From: Candidatus Peribacteraceae bacterium
GTDB lineage: Bacteria > Patescibacteriota > Gracilibacteria > Peribacterales > Peribacteraceae
NCBI GenBank assembly: GCA_028703445.1
Contig: JAQVMW010000010.1
Span: forward strand, 1 to 62,017
Reading direction: 5' to 3'
DNA length: 62,017 nt
Below are positions 57,770 through 62,017 of the stretch, piece by piece. The notes beneath the pieces were generated by a model, which saw only the letters and a program-made list of their open reading frames with translations, did not search any database and was not told the DNA's origin. Numbering within the stretch: the first letter of the stretch is position 1; each line of letters begins with the position of its first letter. A program made the position numbers and the translations under genes.

Positions 57770-58885
57770 ATGTCGATGACCGCCCCCCAGGCTTCCTCCA
57801 CTGCCACTTCGCAACAGACACCCAGCCTTCCGCAGATCTCTCTTAATCTGCAGGAAATGCTCGACAATCTCTTCCTCGTCTTGACCGACAAGGAAGCGAC
57901 TGTGGTGAAGAGGCGGTTTGCGCTACAGGGCAACCAGAAGCAGACGCTCGAGCGCATCGGCAAGCAGTTCAATGTGACACGCGAGCGCATCCGCCAGATC
58001 GAGTCCATTGCCTTGAACAAGCTCAAGCGCACCGTGCGTACCACGCGCCTTGATGAGGTGAATAACCTCGCCAAAGGGATTTTACGCGTACACGGCGGTC
58101 TCATGCGCGAAGACGAACTCATCAGTTTGGTCCTTCGCCGCATCCAGGGGACGACGCAGATCGATGGAGCAGTGCTGCGCCTTTCCTACACCATTGACCA
58201 TGAAATGGCAGCTGGAAACCACAGCAATACATTCGTGCCCTTCTGGAGATTGGAGTCCCTCGCCATGGAGGACATCCTCCTCATCGTCAACAGCGTCACA
58301 AAGATCCTCAAGAAGCGTAAATCCTGCATGCAGGCCGACGAAATCGTTTCGGCCGTTCAATCCATGAATCTGTTCGAGGGTCGGGTGCCCAGCCGCGAGC
58401 TCATCCTCTCCTGCCTCAAGATCGACGAGCGATTGAAGGAGATCACGGAGGGTTGGGGGCTCACGGAGTGGAGGTTCGTTCGTCCGCGCTCGATCCGCGA
58501 TAAGGTGGAGATCATCCTCAAGAAATCCGGCGAGCCGCTGCACTTCATGGAAATCGCCAACCGCATCCGCGATGCGAAGTTCGACCACAAGAACGTCACG
58601 GTGCAAGCAGTCCACAACGAACTCATCCGCTATCCGCAGTTCGTCCTCGTGGGACGTGGCCTCTACGCCCTGAGCGAGTGGGGGTACGAGCCGGGCACCG
58701 TTGCCGACGTGATTGAGAAGATCCTTAAAGAGAAGGGGCCATTGAGCAAGAAAGAAATCATTGCCGAAGTCGCGAAGCAGCGCACCGTGAAGGTCGGCAC
58801 GATTTCCTTAAACCTCCAGAAGATGCCGTACTTCACCCGCGTGGGTCGCGCCGTTTACGCTTTTGACCCGAGCAAGAAGAAGTAA
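57770..58885 (+). CDS. sigma region 4 plus HARE-HTH protein
   Basis: Residues about 35-95 (from 57770) match sigma70 region 4: LTDKEATVVKRRFAL, QTLERIGKQFNVTRERIRQI and ALNKLKRTVR. No region 2 precedes it. The C-terminal half holds two winged-helix modules of HARE-HTH type: IRDKVEIILKKSGEPLHFME, IANRIRDAKFD, RGLYALSEWGY, and VADVIEKILKEKGPLSKKEI. HARE-HTH also occurs in the RNA polymerase delta subunit of Firmicutes. It may be a polymerase-bound regulator. An in-frame ATG at 57647 gives a longer, Cys-rich and less likely form. Confidence 0.85.
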   Translation: MSMTAPQASSTATSQQTPSLPQISLNLQEMLDNLFLVLTDKEATVVKRRFALQGNQKQTLERIGKQFNVTRERIRQIESIALNKLKRTVRTTRLDEVNNLAKGILRVHGGLMREDELISLVLRRIQGTTQIDGAVLRLSYTIDHEMAAGNHSNTFVPFWRLESLAMEDILLIVNSVTKILKKRKSCMQADEIVSAVQSMNLFEGRVPSRELILSCLKIDERLKEITEGWGLTEWRFVRPRSIRDKVEIILKKSGEPLHFMEIANRIRDAKFDHKNVTVQAVHNELIRYPQFVLVGRGLYALSEWGYEPGTVADVIEKILKEKGPLSKKEIIAEVAKQRTVKVGTISLNLQKMPYFTRVGRAVYAFDPSKKK

Positions 58886-58903
58886 GCTTCTCATCTGACT
58901 CCG

Positions 58904-58929
58904 AAAAGAGGCCTGTCCGACCTCTTTTT
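58904..58929 (+). terminator. intrinsic terminator after sigma4-HARE gene
   Basis: AAAAGAGG (58904-58911) pairs with CCTCTTTT (58921-58928) around a 9-nt loop. The T-run is part of the stem end, and a further T and TGTG follow. Confidence 0.75.
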
Positions 58930-58978
58930 GTGCACGCCTCCTTGCGAAGATGCCCGATCTGCGCAGAGAATAGTGAGG

Positions 58979-59806
58979 ATGAAGTCCCTCAATCGCCTCC
59001 TGCTTGCCGGTGCCTGTGCCCTCTTGTTTTCGGCATGCGGAAGCCAAACTCCTACGACCCATGACCTCCCCACTGGCATCCGGACCATGACCGGAACGCT
59101 CTTGCCCGCAGAGATATCTACGTTCCGTCGCGGCACGCATCTGCTTGAAACCAACGGGCAGCGCCTCTGTTTCGTCGAGAGCACGACGATCAACTTGCGC
59201 TCGTTCGAAGGGAAGACCGTGGTCATCCGAGGTGTCTTCGAACCCAATTCCGATCCAACACTCCTCCCCGTTTTAGTCACGCAGGATGTGACCGCAGTGG
59301 AGCAGGATTCTCATCTTCTCTCACTCCCTGCCTTCGGTCTCACCGGAAGCATCCCCCGCTCGTGGATCATCGCAACACAGAAGGATTTCACGGTTCTGCT
59401 GGTGGAGAACACTTCTGTTCCGCTCGTCACAATCACACTCAAGAAGCAGACTCCCCTGCCGACGAGCGGCGCGCCTTTCCTGATCTCGGGCCACCACGCC
59501 ACGCGCGAAGGTGGTTCCGGATCGCAGGAGGAGGCCACTTCCATCGAGCGAGGGGATGATCTGATCGTGATCACCTTCACTCCTCCCAAGGAATCCGAAG
59601 ACTCAGACCTGTTACGTGCGCAGTGGAGCGGATTTCTGACATCCCTCATTTTTACCGAAACGAGCAGTTCACAGGCTTCAAACGCTGCATCCGAGCGGAC
59701 TGCAGGTACGCCCTGCGGCGGCACGGCCGGTATCCTCTGTCCGGCAGGTGAGTACTGCGCCATTACGGACATGAAGGAGAACATCGGACACTGTAAGAAG
59801 ATATGA
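58979..59806 (+). CDS. lipoprotein, 275 aa
   Basis: Signal peptide with lipobox FSAC (residues 1-21), so exported and lipid-anchored. Beta-rich body with VVIRGVFEPNSDPTLLPVLV (OB-like) and a C-terminal Cys-rich stretch CGGTAGILCPAGEYCAI. No family recognised. The start at 58979 is required by the lipobox. The TGA stop is the first word of a GAGTTAT array. Confidence 0.75.
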   Translation: MKSLNRLLLAGACALLFSACGSQTPTTHDLPTGIRTMTGTLLPAEISTFRRGTHLLETNGQRLCFVESTTINLRSFEGKTVVIRGVFEPNSDPTLLPVLVTQDVTAVEQDSHLLSLPAFGLTGSIPRSWIIATQKDFTVLLVENTSVPLVTITLKKQTPLPTSGAPFLISGHHATREGGSGSQEEATSIERGDDLIVITFTPPKESEDSDLLRAQWSGFLTSLIFTETSSSQASNAASERTAGTPCGGTAGILCPAGEYCAITDMKENIGHCKKI

Positions 59807-59935
59807 GTTATGGGATATGAGTTATGAGTTACGAGTTTCGAGCTATGAGTTAAGGGTTTGGATGGATCGTACTCATGACTCACGACTCACGACCCAAGAC
59901 TCTCAACTCAAGACTCGCGACTCTCGGTGTACTAT
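59803..59935. repeat. inverted array of GAGTTAT / ACTCATG words
   Basis: Arm 59803-59855 (ATGAGTTATGGGATATGAG and further units) pairs with arm 59871-59927 (ACTCATGACTCACGACTC and further units). The upstream gene's TGA lies in the first word. The region separates the lipoprotein gene from recA. Confidence 0.75.
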
Positions 59936-59977
59936 CTTACACCATACCAATAATGAGCATTATGCAAGCAAATCTTT

Positions 59978-60006
59978 TTGATCTGCAGAATTCAAGGAGT
60001 TATGTT
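59978..60006 (+). promoter_or_regulatory. recA promoter
   Basis: TTGATC (59978-59983), 17-bp spacer, TATGTT (60001-60006). The inferred mRNA start lies inside the dyad at 60007-60024; the leader to 60052 is about 40 nt. Confidence 0.7.
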
Positions 60007-60024
60007 GGTGTACGAATTTACACC
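60007..60024. promoter_or_regulatory. GGTGTA-N6-TACACC dyad at recA (candidate SOS operator)
   Basis: A perfect 6-bp inverted repeat with CGAATT spacer, immediately after the -10 box. Its position suits a LexA-type repressor. The same dyad occurs at 28122-28139 and, with one mismatch, 42115-42132. No lexA gene is in the window. Confidence 0.65.
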
Positions 60025-60051
60025 TTTCTCCCCTCCTTCCCCACCAATACC

Positions 60052-61113
60052 ATGACGAAAGTAATCACTCCCAAAGTCGATATGATCATCCCGACGAAGG
60101 ACACAGCGCACGCTGCAACCAAGAATCCGAAGGAAGAAGCCCTCAAGGCCGCCCTCGTGCAGATCGAAAAACAGTACGGCGCCGGCGCCATCATGCGCAT
60201 GGGTGACGGACACGCCGTCAAGATCGAGTGCATCCCTTCCGGTGCAATCTCCCTCGACATCGCACTTGGGGGCGGCATCCCCAAAGGCCGCATCATCGAG
60301 ATCTACGGGCCCGAATCCTCGGGCAAGACCACCCTCGCGCTCCACGTGATCGCCCAGGCGCAGAAGCGCCGCGGCAAGGCGGCCTTCATCGATGCGGAAC
60401 ACGCACTGGATGTGCAGTACGCCAAGAAGATCGGTGTGGATATCGATGCACTCTTAGTCTCACAACCGGATGACGGCGAACAGGCACTCGAGATCACCGA
60501 AACACTCGTGCGTTCCGGCGGCATCGACCTCATCGTCGTGGATTCCGTGGCGGCCCTGACGCCGCGCGCGGAAATCGAAGGCATGATGGGCGACAGCCAT
60601 CTGGGTCTGCATGCCCGCTTGATGAGTCAGGCATTGCGTAAACTCACGGCCATCGTCAGTAAAACGAATACCTCCATCATCTTCATCAACCAGATGCGCA
60701 TGAAGATCGGCGTGATGTTCGGCAATCCCGAGACCACCACGGGCGGCAATGCCCTCAAGTTCTACGCTTCCGTCCGCCTGGATGTGCGCCGCATCGATAA
60801 AATTCTGGAGAAAGGCGAAGGCGATCAGGAAATCGTCGGCAACCGCACCCGCGTCAAAGTCGTGAAGAACAAAATCGCCCCGCCCTTCCGGCAGGCCGAA
60901 TTCGACATTCTCTACGCCAAAGGCATCAACCGCGAAGGGGATCTTTTGGATCTCGGCGTGAGGTACGGCATCATCGAGAAATCCGGTACGCACTTCCGCT
61001 ACGGCGAAGATGCCCTCGGACAGGGCCGCGCAGCTGCCTGTCTTATTCTCGCAGAACAACCGAAGCTCATAGAGAAACTGGAAAAGGAAGTCCGGAAGGC
61101 AGCGGAAATTTAA
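60052..61113 (+). CDS. recA: recombinase RecA
   Basis: DNA strand exchange and SOS co-protease. Walker [10 protein letters not shown] at residues 86-94, Walker [11 protein letters not shown], loop L1 [22 protein letters not shown] split by normal spacing, loop L2 [21 protein letters not shown] region and C-terminal domain. 353 aa. The start at 60052 ([10 protein letters not shown]) fits the family; upstream ATGs lie in the repeat array or the operator region. Confidence 0.97.
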   Translation: MTKVITPKVDMIIPTKDTAHAATKNPKEEALKAALVQIEKQYGAGAIMRMGDGHAVKIECIPSGAISLDIALGGGIPKGRIIEIYGPESSGKTTLALHVIAQAQKRRGKAAFIDAEHALDVQYAKKIGVDIDALLVSQPDDGEQALEITETLVRSGGIDLIVVDSVAALTPRAEIEGMMGDSHLGLHARLMSQALRKLTAIVSKTNTSIIFINQMRMKIGVMFGNPETTTGGNALKFYASVRLDVRRIDKILEKGEGDQEIVGNRTRVKVVKNKIAPPFRQAEFDILYAKGINREGDLLDLGVRYGIIEKSGTHFRYGEDALGQGRAAACLILAEQPKLIEKLEKEVRKAAEI

Positions 61114-61149
61114 GGAATAGTGAGAGAAAAGGTCTATACTGAGGATCAC

Positions 61150-61677
61150 ATGGCTGATCCTCCCTTTTCTCCGCAAGAACTCTACAAAGGCCACGGCTGG
61201 CAAATTATGAAAGAAGAAGCCTCGCTTCCAGACGGTCGTGTGAAAAGAACTGCACGTGCGCACCGACATGACAGCGTCCATATCCTGGCATTTACGCAGG
61301 ATGGCAATATCCTCATGATCCGGGAATTCCGTCCGTTCTACCATGATTTCATCTGGATGGTCCCAAGCGGAAAGATGGATAAGGAACAGGAGCCACGAGT
61401 TGCCGCTCAACGTGAGCTTCAAGAAGAAACGGGCTTTTCTGCTAAAACTATTGAACCCTACTGTCGATGTCGACACTCAGAAATACTGGAACAGCAAAAT
61501 CATATCTTCATTGCTCATCATCTGAAGCCAGATCCCCTTCCTCAAGACAAAAATGAGCTTATTGAATTACATGAGATGCCCGTTTCAGAGGCGATCGATC
61601 GCGTTCTGGCCAGTTCCGTGATTCACACCGTGAGCGCATTCGCGCTGCTGCGCTACGCCCGGGAACACGGCGAATGA
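61150..61677 (+). CDS. NUDIX hydrolase
   Basis: The Nudix box is complete: G..........REL.EETG within GKMDKEQEPRVAAQ and RELQEETGF (about residues 74-96). The preceding ILMIREFRPF and WMVPSGK suit the ADP-ribose pyrophosphatase-like group. 175 aa. Probable role is hydrolysis of ADP-ribose or a related nucleoside diphosphate derivative. TATACT lies 9 nt before the ATG. The TGA stop sits at the start of a hairpin array. Confidence 0.9.
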   Translation: MADPPFSPQELYKGHGWQIMKEEASLPDGRVKRTARAHRHDSVHILAFTQDGNILMIREFRPFYHDFIWMVPSGKMDKEQEPRVAAQRELQEETGFSAKTIEPYCRCRHSEILEQQNHIFIAHHLKPDPLPQDKNELIELHEMPVSEAIDRVLASSVIHTVSAFALLRYAREHGE

Positions 61678-61753
61678 AGGACTAAAGGAAAAGGACCAAG
61701 AGGAAAGGGCGGAGATAGCAATTTTGTTCTTCATCCTTAGTCCTTTTCCCTTC
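61673..61753. repeat. inverted array of AAGGACTAA / GGAAAAGGAC words
   Basis: Arm 61673-61696 pairs with arm 61730-61753; GGAAAAGGAC/GTCCTTTTCC and AAGGACTAA/TTAGTCCTT are perfect. It lies between convergent genes and includes the stop of the NUDIX gene. Confidence 0.75.
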
Positions 61754-61850
61754 GTCGTGCTTTCCACATTCACTCCACAATTCACCAGCACTTCAGATCT
61801 CATTTCACTGTGTCATCAAGCGGGTTTGATTGCCGGGAACGCTGCGGGCA

Positions 61851-62017
61851 CTACAATCTGAGTCCCATGGCAGCGCCCACTCCCACCACCTCATGACCAA
61901 TGAACATTTCATAGTCACGTCCTATTTCCCACAGATTCTTTCTACCGGCAATATATCGATCTAATGCTAATTGATTCCTATCATCAACAGACAATTTGTC
62001 CCATTCTTCCGTAGTCA
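61851..62017 (-). CDS. C-terminal end of an unidentified protein (gene continues beyond window)
   Basis: The minus frame open from the window edge to TAG (61853-61851) reads EEWDKLSVDDRNQLALDRYI, then KNLWEIGRDYEMFIGHEVVG and ends AAMGLRL. The DRNQLALDRY..WEIGRDYE.FIG pattern recalls the N-terminal part of some Mrr-like/restriction-endonuclease-fold proteins, in which a nuclease domain would follow; here a stop comes soon after, so it may be truncated. AT-richer than neighbours. Only 55 codons are visible. Confidence 0.5.
   Translation of the reverse strand, partial: TTEEWDKLSVDDRNQLALDRYIAGRKNLWEIGRDYEMFIGHEVVGVGAAMGLRL

Noticed and set aside
59875-60051. 59-codon N-terminal extension of recA
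   Set aside because: It covers the word array, promoter and dyad; RecA homology starts just after 60052.

Overview
The window is a G+C-rich bacterial chromosome segment (mid-50s percent G+C by eye), densely packed with short intergenic gaps. TGA, TAG and TAA all act as stops, which argues against the TGA=Gly codes of Absconditabacteria/Gracilibacteria. The mix of a compact housekeeping set (rplU, rpsT, tyrS, recA, pgk, clpP, rarA, miaA, tgt, glmS, compact ruvX), many small unknown proteins, pilin-type and DUF11-type surface proteins, a baseplate-J-like membrane protein and a sigma region 4/HARE-HTH protein points to Patescibacteria (CPR), most likely the Peregrinibacteria/Peribacteria side. 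That placement is inference.

Layout. 1-6.4 kb: 5' part of a giant DUF11/Ca-binding-repeat surface gene on the minus strand. 6.4-12 kb: tRNA-Gln, rplU, tgt, a DoxX-like gene, clpP. 12-25.7 kb: miaA, rarA, a ZIP transporter, a TsaE-HD fusion, an M23 peptidase, a WecA/MraY-type transferase, a 0.8 kb non-coding block with two terminators, pgk, a baseplate-J-like protein and a YdcF-like protein. 25.8-32 kb: an accessory island between a Xer-type recombinase gene and a homocysteine methyltransferase-like gene, holding an MvaI/BcnI-type restriction-modification pair, an XRE-Panacea/RelE-type toxin-antitoxin pair, a broken NYN gene and displaced copies of the 3' ends of both flanking genes. 32-47 kb: small membrane and unknown proteins, a sigma-region-2-like protein, a phosphoribosyltransferase, a GT-C-like membrane protein, CPBP protease, malic enzyme, tyrS, an RluA-type pseudouridine synthase, nitroreductase, lemA plus a TPM protein. 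47-62 kb: FecR-like protein, PilB/GspE ATPase, class B PBP, a sigma factor, glmS, rpsT-ruvX, sigma4-HARE protein, lipoprotein, recA, NUDIX hydrolase and the end of a further gene.

Genes cluster loosely by function. Envelope and surface: DUF11 giant, M23 peptidase, WecA-type transferase, PBP, YdcF-like, FecR-like, PilB-like, prepilin-headed TPM protein. Translation and RNA modification: rplU, rpsT, tyrS, tgt, miaA, tsaE, RluA-type, clpP. DNA maintenance and defence: recA, rarA, Xer recombinase, RM, TA.

Three genome-scale patterns recur. (1) Many housekeeping genes have a TAnnnT -10 box only 6-9 nt before the start codon and no Shine-Dalgarno, suggesting leaderless mRNAs; a minority (lemA, TPM, some small ORFs) have clear Shine-Dalgarno sites. 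(2) Many intergenic gaps hold inverted arrays of short tandem 'words' (TTAGGG, GCTTGTTGG, GATGCCGA, GAGTTAT and others), often starting at the stop codon. (3) The dyad GGTGTA-N6-TACACC lies at the recA promoter, upstream of the RM operon and, with one mismatch, over the promoter of a small unknown gene, and is a candidate SOS-type operator. No CRISPR array, rRNA, tmRNA or RNase P RNA was recognised.
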